DNA of 21,482 nucleotides, from contig JAOIXS010000015.1 of the NCBI GenBank assembly GCA_028225715.1, positions 1-21,482 of the forward strand, in the 5' to 3' direction. Both the position numbers and the translations under genes were made by a program. Positions 1 through 7,935 of the stretch are shown here, piece by piece. Origin of the DNA: Candidatus Pelagibacter sp. Its GTDB lineage: Bacteria; Pseudomonadota; Alphaproteobacteria; Pelagibacterales; Pelagibacteraceae. Within the stretch, counting starts at the first letter, position 1. Each line of letters opens with the position of its first letter. The notes below the pieces were generated by a model. The model saw only the letters and a program-made list of their open reading frames with translations, did not search any database and had not been told where the DNA came from.

Positions 1-604
1 GAACCCATTCAATTTCTGTTGAAATAAAATTTGCAATTGTTTTTTCTAAGTTTTTTTTTACATTATAAATTTCACTCATAGGACATTGAATTTCATGAAA
101 TTCATCATTTGAGATACACTCATCTGCACCAGATTCAATTGCTAGTTCAAAAATTTGTTCGTCTGAGATTTCTTTTTTATCAATTTTGATAATTCCTAAC
201 TGATTAAAGTTATGTGAAGCAGAACCCTGAGTCCCTAAATTGCCACCACTTTTTACAAATATAGATCTAACATTGGAAGCTGTTCTGTTTTTATTGTCAG
301 TTAATGCTTCTACAATCACTGCTATTTTATCTGGACCAAATCCTTCATATCTTAAATTTTCATAATTTGTTTCAGAGTTAGCAGAAGATTTAGCAATAGC
401 TCTTTCAATATTATCTTTTGGCATGTTAGCTGACTTTGCTGCTTGAATTGCAGATCTAAGTCTTGGGTTCATCGCAGGATCTTTATCACCTAGTTTTGCT
501 GCTACACTTATCTCTTTAGATAATTTTGAAAATACTTTAGATCTTTGTTTGTCTGCTTTTCCTTTAGAGTGTTTTATACTTGCCCATTTAGAGTGACCCG
601 ACAT
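1..604 (-). CDS. yebC: YebC/PmpR family regulatory protein (3' end cut by window edge)
   Basis: My own translation from the ATG at 604-602 gives 201 codons that stay open to the left edge. The protein begins MSGHSKWASIKHSKGKAD and carries the family hallmarks in order: the N-terminal three-helix domain with a KxDKQR-type stretch, a P-R-L-R-x-A-I segment near residue 50, NMPKDNIERAI near 65, the NRTxSNVRxIF region near 105 and a KSGGNLG loop followed by GS near 115-125. Family length is about 245 aa, so roughly 45 C-terminal residues lie outside the window. YebC proteins were long named transcription regulators. Newer work on relatives points to a ribosome-associated factor that relieves proline-rich stalls, so 'translation factor' is the better reading. 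It follows the YmdB-type gene by 5 bases, so it is probably the last visible gene of the same operon. No clear Shine-Dalgarno sequence precedes it. The family call is secure; the molecular role is inferred. Confidence 0.93.
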   Translation of the reverse strand, partial: MSGHSKWASIKHSKGKADKQRSKVFSKLSKEISVAAKLGDKDPAMNPRLRSAIQAAKSANMPKDNIERAIAKSSANSETNYENLRYEGFGPDKIAVIVEALTDNKNRTASNVRSIFVKSGGNLGTQGSASHNFNQLGIIKIDKKEISDEQIFELAIESGADECISNDEFHEIQCPMSEIYNVKKNLEKTIANFISTEIEWV

Positions 605-609
605 AATAA

Positions 610-1416
610 TTATTGAGAATTTTTTAATTCTCCTCCATATATAAAATTTTCTACTTTTTTTGCTAATCCTGTTTCTACATCACATTCAACAATCACACCA
701 CACAAACTAGCCTCACCAATTGCTGGAAAGTGCTTTGTGGACTTTTTTTTTAAAAATCTACTAATTGAATTTTCTTTATTCATTCCAATAACTGAGTCGT
801 AGTCACCACACATTCCTGCATCTGTTTGATAAGCAGTACCGCCTTTTAATATTCTAGTATCATTTGTTGGAATATGTGTGTGAGTTCCAACAACCACTGT
901 TGCTTTGCCATCAAAAAAATGACCCATAGCTGCCTTTTCGCTTGTTATTTCTCCATGAAAATCGACTAATAGAAAATCATAATCTTCTTTAAGCTTATTT
1001 TTTTTCATAAATTTTTCAGCTGCTTCAAATACATCTTCACATTTTTTCATAAAAACATTTCCCATCAAATTAAGCACTCCCACTTTCATGCCATTTTTAG
1101 CAGTAAATATTCCAAAGCCCTTTCCTGGAGATGGTTCAAATAAATTTTTAGGTCTAAGTAGTCGATTTTCTTTTTCAATATGAGACATCGTTTCTTTCTG
1201 ATCCCAAACATGATTTCCCGTTGTAATAACATCCACTCCACAATTAAAAAAATCTTTACATATTTCCTCTGTAAGACCAACACCTGAGTCAGCTGCATTC
1301 TCACCATTAACAACTACAAAATCTATTTTTTCATCTTTAATTTTTGATAGTAAGTTATTCAAAACCATCGACCGTCCTGAAATTCCAACTATATCACCCA
1401 AGAAAAGTATTTTCAT
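610..1416 (-). CDS. ymdB: YmdB/TIGR00282-type metallophosphoesterase (cyclic nucleotide phosphodiesterase family)
   Basis: This 268-aa protein shows the complete metal-binding set of the calcineurin-like YmdB family: GDIVG with Asp8, VNGEN with Glu39 and Asn40, TTGNHVWD with Asn68 and His69, DFHGE with His154, and GTHTHIPT with His179 and His181. A dinuclear metal site is therefore expected. Studied relatives (Bacillus YmdB, Deinococcus DR1281) hydrolyse 2',3'-cyclic nucleotides, and Bacillus YmdB affects RNA turnover and biofilm genes; the substrate here is not shown by sequence. The start ATG overlaps the stop region of the upstream cyclo-ligase gene by 4 bases, which suggests translational coupling. 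It is a soluble cytoplasmic protein with no signal peptide. The length is normal for the family. Confidence 0.92.
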   Translation of the reverse strand: MKILFLGDIVGISGRSMVLNNLLSKIKDEKIDFVVVNGENAADSGVGLTEEICKDFFNCGVDVITTGNHVWDQKETMSHIEKENRLLRPKNLFEPSPGKGFGIFTAKNGMKVGVLNLMGNVFMKKCEDVFEAAEKFMKKNKLKEDYDFLLVDFHGEITSEKAAMGHFFDGKATVVVGTHTHIPTNDTRILKGGTAYQTDAGMCGDYDSVIGMNKENSISRFLKKKSTKHFPAIGEASLCGVIVECDVETGLAKKVENFIYGGELKNSQ

Positions 1417-1961
1417 TTTATAGTATGTTTATTTGTTACAATATAATCCAATTTTTGATCATACATATTAGTTGGCACTTTATCAATTTCTTGAAATGAA
1501 AAAGCTAGACCTATCTTTATGATATTTTTTTTTTTTGATAATTTTTCAATTAATCTATCGTAATATCCACCACCATATCCAAGTCTGTTCAAATTTTTAT
1601 CAAATGCTACCAAGGGAATTAATAAAACATCAGGGTAAACTATATTTTTAGCTTCTGGTTCAGGTATTCCATATCTATTTATTTTTAAAGGCTCAGAAAA
1701 TGACCATGAATAAAAATCCATTTGAAAATTTTTCTTAATTATGGGCAAAGAAATATTAAATTTATTCTTTTTAAATTTTCTTAACAGTGTCAAGTCATCT
1801 ATCTCAAAGTTTACCGGATAGTATCCACCTACAATAATCTGATTGGTTATCTTTTCTTTTTTAAGAATTTTTACAATTTGGTTAAAGTTGAGTTGAATAT
1901 TTTTTGTATTAAATTTTTTTCTTACTTTAAGAATTTTTTTTCTTAATTCAGATTTTAACAC
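1413..1961 (-). CDS. ygfA: 5-formyltetrahydrofolate cyclo-ligase
   Basis: This 182-aa protein is a 5-formyltetrahydrofolate cyclo-ligase (MTHFS). The enzyme uses ATP to convert 5-formyl-THF to 5,10-methenyl-THF and so returns a storage or by-product folate to the one-carbon pool. The family signature GYGGGYYDR lies at residues 128-136. The N-terminal KSELRKKIL basic helix, the GIPEP element at 98-102 and the preceding PLVAFD strand are also typical. It sits 4 bases downstream of zapA and overlaps the ymdB-type gene by 4 bases, so it is part of the same transcript. The zapA-ygfA neighbourhood is widely conserved in Proteobacteria. The start at 1961 gives the usual N-terminus. Confidence 0.93.
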   Translation of the reverse strand: MLKSELRKKILKVRKKFNTKNIQLNFNQIVKILKKEKITNQIIVGGYYPVNFEIDDLTLLRKFKKNKFNISLPIIKKNFQMDFYSWSFSEPLKINRYGIPEPEAKNIVYPDVLLIPLVAFDKNLNRLGYGGGYYDRLIEKLSKKKNIIKIGLAFSFQEIDKVPTNMYDQKLDYIVTNKHTIK

Positions 1962-1965
1962 AAAT

Positions 1966-2412
1966 CTACTGAATTGGATTTTCTAGATTTGCTTTTTCAA
2001 CAAAATTTTCAATTTCATCTGCTGCTGCTTCGATTATTTTTTCATAATCTTCTTTATTTTTTTCTATTTCTTTTTTAAAACTCTCATGATCTTGATGTAA
2101 TTCTTTCATCTCATCTTCTTTTTTATCTCTGTAGTCATAAACTAATGATTTCAATTCTCTAAATTTATTTGATAAATTTTGTAACTCAGTTTTTTTTTGT
2201 TCTACCTTTTTTTTAGTTTCAAAATATTCGTCCATTATTTGAACTGAAGTGATTAATAGAAGTTTATTTTCTCCTATGTTGCCTAGGTCATTCTTTAAAT
2301 TATTAAATTTTTCATTAATATGAGTTAACAATTCTTCTAAATGCTCTTCCTGCCCATCATCACAAGATAGTAGAAACTCTTTGCCATTAAATTTAATGTT
2401 TACATTTGCCAT
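1966..2412 (-). CDS. zapA: cell division protein ZapA, extended coiled-coil form
   Basis: The N-terminal 60 residues match ZapA: NVxIxFNGKEFLLSCDDGQEEHLEELLTHIN, the head domain that binds FtsZ. The rest of the 148 aa is almost entirely charged coiled coil (about residues 60-145, many Lys/Glu heptads). ZapA promotes bundling of FtsZ filaments at midcell. The chain is longer than the roughly 100-aa gammaproteobacterial ZapA, the extra length being coiled coil; longer forms are common in Alphaproteobacteria. The start ATG at 2412 lies inside the end of the upstream coiled-coil gene (13-base overlap), so the two are co-translated and may work together. The identification rests on the head motif and the zapA-cyclo-ligase context. 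Confidence 0.87.
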   Translation of the reverse strand: MANVNIKFNGKEFLLSCDDGQEEHLEELLTHINEKFNNLKNDLGNIGENKLLLITSVQIMDEYFETKKKVEQKKTELQNLSNKFRELKSLVYDYRDKKEDEMKELHQDHESFKKEIEKNKEDYEKIIEAAADEIENFVEKANLENPIQ

Positions 2413-2723
2413 TTGTCTATTTCCTCTAATAAAGTATCTGTTTCTTGATTTAATTCATCTATTTTTTCTGAAAATTCTGTCTCTTTTTTTTGTTCTTCTA
2501 TTTTTTGCTGGTTAATATCTTCTAATTTTTGATTAAGAGCTTTGTATTCACTTTCTAAATTTTGATATTTTTCTTCTATTTGTTTTTTTTCAATTTCTAA
2601 TTGATTTTTTTGAATGTTTAAGTTTTCTAAATTAGACTTAAGCGTTGGGTTTTGTAAATTTAAACTCTTCAATTTATTAAGTGCAAAACTAAGTTTTTTT
2701 TCTTTTTCACTGTCTGTTTTCAT
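2400..2723 (-). CDS. small coiled-coil protein upstream of zapA (DUF4164-like)
   Basis: This 107-aa protein has no signal peptide or membrane segment. From about residue 28 to 100 it is an uninterrupted low-complexity Glu/Lys/Gln/Leu coiled coil, and it ends in the short motif EEIDKWQM. I do not recognise an enzyme or fold motif. Many Alphaproteobacteria carry a small coiled-coil gene (DUF4164) between tkt and zapA, and position and size match that; low-complexity coiled coils align poorly, so membership is an inference. Its 3' end overlaps zapA by 13 bases, and it is the first gene of the leftward operon. A role as a ZapA partner at the division site is plausible (in the manner of ZapB) but not shown. 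The ATG at 2723 is the first available start after the divergent promoter region. Confidence 0.7.
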   Translation of the reverse strand: MKTDSEKEKKLSFALNKLKSLNLQNPTLKSNLENLNIQKNQLEIEKKQIEEKYQNLESEYKALNQKLEDINQQKIEEQKKETEFSEKIDELNQETDTLLEEIDKWQM

Positions 2724-2776
2724 ATATATATATTTATATTATTAAATTGAGTCTTCTAAGTCTAGATAGGATATTT
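2724..2776. promoter_or_regulatory. divergent promoter region between the zapA operon and tkt
   Basis: This short AT-rich gap separates two operons that run away from each other, so it must hold promoters for both or overlap them. A TATATT at 2735-2740 is a possible plus-strand -10, but no convincing -35 sits 16-18 bases upstream. An AGGA at 2768-2771 lies 5 bases before the TTG at 2777 and looks like the tkt ribosome binding site. The region is called from context; exact promoter boxes cannot be fixed from sequence alone. Confidence 0.4.
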
Positions 2777-4735
2777 TTGAACAAATTACATAAAGATTTA
2801 TCAAACGCAATAAGGTTTTTATCGATAGATGCTGTACAAAAAGCAAATTCGGGCCATCCTGGAATGCCAATGGGTATGGCAGACGTAGCAACAGTCTTAT
2901 TTAAAAATTTCCTTAGATTTAATCCAAAAAATCCAAACTGGTTAAATAGAGACAGATTTGTTTTATCTGCTGGTCATGGATCTATGCTTCTTTACTCTTT
3001 ATTGCATTTAACTGGGTACAAAAGTATTTCCTTGAATGATATTAAAAATTTTAGACAATTAAAATCTATTTGTGCAGGTCACCCTGAATATCATCCTGGT
3101 ACAGGTATTGAAACGACAACGGGTCCTCTTGGACAAGGAATTGCTAATTCAGTTGGGTTTGCTATTGCGGAAGAAATTTTAAAGAAAAAACTAGGTAAAG
3201 AAATAATAAACCATAAAACTTATGTTTTGGCTGGAGACGGATGTTTAATGGAAGGCATCAGCCATGAAGCAATGAGTTTAGCAGGACACTTAAAGTTAAA
3301 AAATCTAGTTATGCTTTTTGATAACAATTCAATATCTATTGATGGACCAACTAGCTTGGCAGTTTCAGACAATTTCAAAAAGAGATTTGAAAGTTATGGT
3401 TGGGATTACATACTAATTAATGGTCAAAATGAAAAAGAAATTTTTTTAGCATTAAAAAAAGTTCAAAATGCAAAAAGACCAACTGTTATTTCATGCAAAA
3501 CAAAAATTGGTTATGGCTCACCTAATAAATCTGGTAAAGCCTCTTCGCACGGTAGTCCAATTGGTTTAGATGAAATCAAATTAGTAAGAAAAGTACTAGA
3601 TTGGGAGCACAAACCTTTTGAGATTCCAAAAAATATTTTAAATGAGTGGAGAAAGATTGGTAACAAGGGTTCAAAACTTGATTCTACATGGAGTAAAATT
3701 TATAAAAGAAAAAAAAATTTAGTAGATAAAGTCTTTAAAAATAATTTCTCTAAAGCTTTAAAAAGTGAAAAGCTAAATTCTCTTAAAGAAAACAAAAGTC
3801 TAGCCTCAAGAAAAGCTTCTGAACTAACCCTTAATGCTCTTACGAAAGAGAATAATACATTAATTGGTGGTTCAGCTGATTTGGCGGGATCCAACAACAC
3901 CAAAACAAAACATCATATTTCTATTAATTCTGGCAATTTTAATGGTGATTATATTCACTATGGGGTTAGAGAACATGCAATGTCTGGAATAATGAATGGA
4001 CTGGCACTTCATAGTAAATTTATTCCATATGGGGGAACTTTTTTAATATTTTCTGATTACTGTAAACCTTCCATCCGTTTGTCTGCTTTGATGCAGCAAC
4101 GTGTTATTTATGTGATGACACACGATTCAATTGGCTTAGGGGAAGATGGACCAACACACCAGCCCATTGAACAGCTGTCTGGATTAAGATCTATTCCTAA
4201 TTTAAATGTTTTTAGACCAGCAGACACAATGGAAACTATCGAATGTTGGGAATTAGCATTAAAAAACTCAAAGACACCAAGTGTGTTATCTTTAACTAGA
4301 CAAAATCTTGAACCTATTAGAAAAAAATATTCAAATATAAACAAATGTTCTTTAGGTGCTTACGAGGTTTTAAGAACTAATAAAAAAATTAATTTAACAA
4401 TATTTGCTAGTGGTTCTGAGGTTAATTTAGCAATTGAAACTAGCCATAAATTAGCCAAAGATAAGATATACTCTAAAGTTGTTTCAGTACCATGCCAAGA
4501 TATTTTTGATTTACAGTCAAAATCATATAAGAAAAAAATTCTTGATGAAGCTAAATTTAAAATATCTATTGAAGCTGCTTCAACAGATTGTTGGAAAAAA
4601 TATATTGGAACTGAGGGTTTAGCTTTTGGAATTGATACATTTGGTAAAAGCGCACCCTACAAAGAAATTTATAAATATTTTGGATTAACAGTTCAAAATA
4701 TTTCACAAAAAACAAAGAAACTAATAAAGAGTTAA
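2777..4735 (+). CDS. tkt: transketolase
   Basis: Transketolase moves two-carbon ketol units between sugar phosphates using thiamine diphosphate and Mg2+. I place the start at the TTG at 2777, which gives 652 aa beginning MNKLHKDLSNAIR. It is preceded by AGGA at 5 bases, and this N-terminus lines up with other transketolases. An upstream TTG at 2747 would add 10 residues that resemble none. Seen in order (numbered from 2777): SGHPG with His27, TTTGPLGQG near 113-121, the ThDP/Mg2+ motif GDG at 153-155 with LMEG and Asn183/184 following, SSHGSPIG near 245, a GVREHAMSG segment in the pyrimidine domain and a C-terminal domain. The length is normal. It leads a tight operon with gap, pgk and fba; the stop is 2 bases from the gap ATG. 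It serves the non-oxidative pentose phosphate route. Confidence 0.95.
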   Translation: MNKLHKDLSNAIRFLSIDAVQKANSGHPGMPMGMADVATVLFKNFLRFNPKNPNWLNRDRFVLSAGHGSMLLYSLLHLTGYKSISLNDIKNFRQLKSICAGHPEYHPGTGIETTTGPLGQGIANSVGFAIAEEILKKKLGKEIINHKTYVLAGDGCLMEGISHEAMSLAGHLKLKNLVMLFDNNSISIDGPTSLAVSDNFKKRFESYGWDYILINGQNEKEIFLALKKVQNAKRPTVISCKTKIGYGSPNKSGKASSHGSPIGLDEIKLVRKVLDWEHKPFEIPKNILNEWRKIGNKGSKLDSTWSKIYKRKKNLVDKVFKNNFSKALKSEKLNSLKENKSLASRKASELTLNALTKENNTLIGGSADLAGSNNTKTKHHISINSGNFNGDYIHYGVREHAMSGIMNGLALHSKFIPYGGTFLIFSDYCKPSIRLSALMQQRVIYVMTHDSIGLGEDGPTHQPIEQLSGLRSIPNLNVFRPADTMETIECWELALKNSKTPSVLSLTRQNLEPIRKKYSNINKCSLGAYEVLRTNKKINLTIFASGSEVNLAIETSHKLAKDKIYSKVVSVPCQDIFDLQSKSYKKKILDEAKFKISIEAASTDCWKKYIGTEGLAFGIDTFGKSAPYKEIYKYFGLTVQNISQKTKKLIKS

Positions 4736-4737
4736 AT

Positions 4738-5745
4738 ATGACAATAAAAGTTGGTATCAATGGAATGGGAAGAATTGGTAGAATGGTAATTAGAGCTATC
4801 ATTGAAAGCCAAAACAAGAACATAGAAATTAAGCATATCAATAACCGGTCAAATTCTGAAGCCAGCTGTTCTTTAATTAAATATGACTCTATTCATGGTA
4901 AATTTAATGCAGATTTAGATTATGATGAAAAACATTTAATTATTAATAATAATAAAATAACATTTTCACAAGAATCCAGTATTGAAGATATCAATTGGAA
5001 AAAATTTGATGTTGATTATGTTTTTGAATGCACTGGAAAATTTAATTCAAAAGAAAAATTATTAGCACATATAAAAAATGGGGCTAAAAAAGTTATAGTT
5101 TCTGCTCCATGCAAAAATGCTGATAAGACAATTGTCTATGGAGTAAATGAAAATATTTTGACAAAAGATGATCAAATTATTTCTGCAGCCTCTTGTACAA
5201 CTAACTGTCTTGCACCTGTTGCTAATATTTTAAATGAAACTTTTGAAATTGAAAAAGGGTTTATGACAACTATTCATGCTTTCACAAGTGATCAAAGAAT
5301 TCTAGACAATTCCCATAAAGATCCTAGAAGAGCAAGATCTGCCAGTCAATCTATTGTACCAACTTCTACGGGTGCTTCAAAAGCAATTGGTGAAATTATA
5401 CCTGCATTAAAAGGAAAGCTTGAAGGAATAGCAATGAGAGTGCCAACTCCAAATGTTTCCCTTATAGAGCTAGTTTTTTGTACAAAAAAAGAGATGAGCA
5501 AAGAAACAATTAATGAAGCATTTACTATCGCCTCTAAAGAACAGTCAAAAAAAGTTTTAGAAGTTACGTCAGAAAAATTAGTTTCAATTGATTTCAATCA
5601 TAATTCAGCTTCAGCAATTGTTGATTTATCGTTAACTAATGTAGTAGGTAAAAATATGGGAAAAATTTCAGCGTGGTATGATAATGAATGGGGTTTTTCA
5701 AATAGAATGTGTGACATAGCAGAACATCTTCATCAAATCTCTTAA
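4738..5745 (+). CDS. gap: glyceraldehyde-3-phosphate dehydrogenase, GapB-like cofactor residues
   Basis: This 335-aa enzyme interconverts glyceraldehyde 3-phosphate and 1,3-bisphosphoglycerate. The Rossmann glycine motif is G9-x-G11-x-x-G14, the catalytic Cys153 sits in SCTTN (152-156), His180 follows in TTIH, and the phosphate-binding TSTGA loop and WYDNEWG near the C-terminus are present. Two cofactor-specificity positions differ from classic NAD-dependent glycolytic GAPDHs. The usual Asp of the IND turn is Asn36 (INNRSN), and the Leu-Pro of LDLPHKD is Asn191-Ser192 (LDNSHKD). Similar changes occur in GapB and Calvin-cycle type enzymes that accept NADP(H). I infer NADPH use and a gluconeogenic direction, which is not proven. 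It is joined to tkt by 2 bases and overlaps pgk by 1 base (TAATG), so translation is coupled. Confidence 0.95.
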   Translation: MTIKVGINGMGRIGRMVIRAIIESQNKNIEIKHINNRSNSEASCSLIKYDSIHGKFNADLDYDEKHLIINNNKITFSQESSIEDINWKKFDVDYVFECTGKFNSKEKLLAHIKNGAKKVIVSAPCKNADKTIVYGVNENILTKDDQIISAASCTTNCLAPVANILNETFEIEKGFMTTIHAFTSDQRILDNSHKDPRRARSASQSIVPTSTGASKAIGEIIPALKGKLEGIAMRVPTPNVSLIELVFCTKKEMSKETINEAFTIASKEQSKKVLEVTSEKLVSIDFNHNSASAIVDLSLTNVVGKNMGKISAWYDNEWGFSNRMCDIAEHLHQIS

Positions 5746-6923
5746 TGAGAAATATTCAAGACGAGACTAATCTCAATCAAAAAAAAGTATTACTTAGGTT
5801 GGATTTAAATGTTCCATTAGATAATGGAAAAATTACTGACACTACTCGAATAGATAAAATTTTGCCTACTATTAATTTTCTATTAAAAAGTGAAGCAAAA
5901 ATTATAATACTTTCTCATGTGGGTAGACCCAAAGGCAAAATTATAAATGAACTTTCTCTTAAACCAATATGTGAACATCTAAAAAATAAACTAAATGAAA
6001 ATATAAGATTAGTTTCAAAGAATATAAAAGAAATTAATTCTACTGATTTATTTAATGAACAAGATGAAAAAATTGTAATACTTGAAAATCTTAGATTTTA
6101 TGAAGAGGAGGAAAAAAATGATAATAATTTTGCAAAACATTTAGCAAATCTAGCTGATATTTATGTCAATGATGCTTTTTCATGTTCACATAGGACTCAT
6201 GCCTCGATTTTTGAAATCACTAAATTTATTCCTTCGTACGCTGGCCTTCAATTAAATTTGGAAATTGATGCACTAACTAAAATTACATCTGAGATTCAAA
6301 GACCTATAACATGCATCATAGGTGGTTCTAAAATATCTTCTAAAATTAATATAATTAAAAATTTAATTACTAAATTTGATAATATTATAATAGTCGGTGG
6401 GATGGCCAATAATATACTCAAATATAAAGAGTATGAAATTGGAAAATCTATTCAAGAAGATAATTGTGATAAAATTATTGAAGAAATATTTTCTTTATCA
6501 AAAAAAGAAAACTGTAAGATAATTTACCCTGAGGATGTTGCTGTAGGAAAAAACTTAGATGGATCAGCAGAAATAAAGGAGCTAAATAATATTTCTAAAG
6601 ACGAGTTAATTTTAGATATTGGTCCCAAGACAATTAAAGCTATTAATTTATTAATTGAAGAAAGTAGTACTATCTTGTGGAATGGGCCAGCTGGTTATTT
6701 TGAAAATCCTAATTTTGCCAAAGGAAGTCTTGAAATAGCAAAAAAAATTATTGAAAAAAATAAGAGTAATACAATTTACTCAGTTGCAGGTGGTGGTGAT
6801 ACCGTTTCTCTTTTGAATGGCATTGGAGCAATTAATAATTTTAATTTTGTTTCAACTGCGGGTGGTGCTTTTTTAGAATATCTTGAAGGAAAAGAACTTC
6901 CTGGTATAAAGGCTCTTAATTAA
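5745..6923 (+). CDS. pgk: phosphoglycerate kinase
   Basis: This 392-aa protein transfers a phosphate between 1,3-bisphosphoglycerate and ADP. Signatures in order: RLDLNVPL at 18-25, the substrate-binding HVGRPKG at 58-64, ENLRFYEEEE near 114-123, DAFSCSHRTHAS near 143-154, the hinge GGSKISSKI near 193-201 and the nucleotide-binding GGGDT at 349-353, closing with the usual LEGKELPGI tail. The length matches bacterial PGKs. The first base of its ATG is the last base of the gap stop codon. The fba gene starts 2 bases after its stop. It is very AT-rich, with many Asn/Lys/Ile codons, like its neighbours. Nothing essential is missing. Confidence 0.96.
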   Translation: MRNIQDETNLNQKKVLLRLDLNVPLDNGKITDTTRIDKILPTINFLLKSEAKIIILSHVGRPKGKIINELSLKPICEHLKNKLNENIRLVSKNIKEINSTDLFNEQDEKIVILENLRFYEEEEKNDNNFAKHLANLADIYVNDAFSCSHRTHASIFEITKFIPSYAGLQLNLEIDALTKITSEIQRPITCIIGGSKISSKINIIKNLITKFDNIIIVGGMANNILKYKEYEIGKSIQEDNCDKIIEEIFSLSKKENCKIIYPEDVAVGKNLDGSAEIKELNNISKDELILDIGPKTIKAINLLIEESSTILWNGPAGYFENPNFAKGSLEIAKKIIEKNKSNTIYSVAGGGDTVSLLNGIGAINNFNFVSTAGGAFLEYLEGKELPGIKALN

Positions 6924-6924
6924 C

Positions 6925-7935
6925 ATGTCAGAACTTAATAAAATTGCATTAAAAATATTGTCTAATGGTAAAGGAATCCTTGCTGCGGACGAAAGCAACG
7001 GGACCATGACTAAAAGATTAGAGTCAGTTAATGTACCCTCCAGCCCAGAAAATAGACTTTTATTTAGAGAAACTCTTTTCTCATCAAGTGGAATGAAAGA
7101 TTTTATTGGTGGTGTTATTTTGTATGATGAAACCATCAACCAAACATCTAACTTGAAGCAGACTATTCCAGAATTAATTTCTAAGTCTGGAGTAGTTCCA
7201 GGAATTAAAGTTGATACAGGTGCAAAAGTTTTAGCAGGCTCTCCTGAGGAAAAAATTACGGAAGGTTTGGATAGCTTAAGAGAAAGACTAAAGGACTACT
7301 ATAAACTTGGAGCAAGATTTACAAAATGGAGAGGTGTTTTTAACATTTCAGATAAATATCCAAGCAAATTATCTATTCACTCTAATGCTCATGCACTGGC
7401 AAGATATTCGGCTTTAGTCCAAGAATGTGGAATGGTTCCAATTGTAGAACCTGAAGTTTTGATGGATGGAGATCATTCTGCAGAGATTTGTTTTAATAAA
7501 ACATCTGAAGTTATTCAAAAATGCTTCGAAGAATTAATGATTAATAAAATAGATTTAAGTGGAATAATTTTAAAGCCTAATATGATTTTAGCAGGAACTA
7601 CTTTTGATAAAAAAATATCAAGTGAAGAAGTTGCAAAGCTTACTTTAAAGTGCTTAAAAGAAAATGTACCAACTGACGTACCAGGAATTGCTTTTTTATC
7701 TGGTGGGCAAGCAGAAGTAGAAGCAACCGAGAATTTAAACTTAATTAATAAGTATAATGACACAAATTTTATTATGACTTATTCATATGGTAGAGCTTTA
7801 CAACAAAGTGCACTTAAAATTTGGTCAAAAGATATTAAGAACACTGGTGACACTCAAAAAGTCTTTAACCACAGAGCAAATATGTGCACACTTGCAGCTC
7901 AAGGCAAATGGTCAAAAGAACTTGAAGCAAAATAA
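6925..7935 (+). CDS. fba: class I fructose-bisphosphate aldolase
   Basis: This 336-aa protein is a class I (Schiff-base, metal-free) aldolase that joins dihydroxyacetone phosphate and glyceraldehyde 3-phosphate into fructose 1,6-bisphosphate, or the reverse. The Schiff-base lysine is K217 in ILKPNM. Supporting active-site residues are Asp22 (AADES), K95 in GIKVDTG, K134 in FTKWRG, the VEPE segment at 174-177 and the phosphate-binding SGGQ at 259-262. The animal-type C-terminal Tyr tail is absent; the chain ends in KWSKELEAK. A class I enzyme in place of the commoner bacterial class II avoids a zinc requirement, which would suit an ocean-surface organism. It follows pgk by 1 base, and its last 14 bases overlap the proposed thiE start. 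Confidence 0.95.
   Translation: MSELNKIALKILSNGKGILAADESNGTMTKRLESVNVPSSPENRLLFRETLFSSSGMKDFIGGVILYDETINQTSNLKQTIPELISKSGVVPGIKVDTGAKVLAGSPEEKITEGLDSLRERLKDYYKLGARFTKWRGVFNISDKYPSKLSIHSNAHALARYSALVQECGMVPIVEPEVLMDGDHSAEICFNKTSEVIQKCFEELMINKIDLSGIILKPNMILAGTTFDKKISSEEVAKLTLKCLKENVPTDVPGIAFLSGGQAEVEATENLNLINKYNDTNFIMTYSYGRALQQSALKIWSKDIKNTGDTQKVFNHRANMCTLAAQGKWSKELEAK

Noticed and set aside
1961..1966. 6S RNA expected between zapA and the cyclo-ligase gene
   Set aside because: The gap is only 4 bases, so no RNA gene can be there.
2747..2776. Upstream TTG at 2747 as the transketolase start
   Set aside because: The 10 extra residues resemble no transketolase N-terminus, while the TTG at 2777 has AGGA 5 bases upstream and aligns with the family start.
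3700..3903. Open frames antisense to tkt, gap, fba and pntB
   Set aside because: All are fully contained in strongly conserved enzymes on the other strand and encode low-complexity hydrophobic chains; they are shadows.
7787..7921. Extension of the thiE frame into the fba gene
   Set aside because: This part is out-of-frame fba coding sequence without any ThiE similarity; it is open only by chance.
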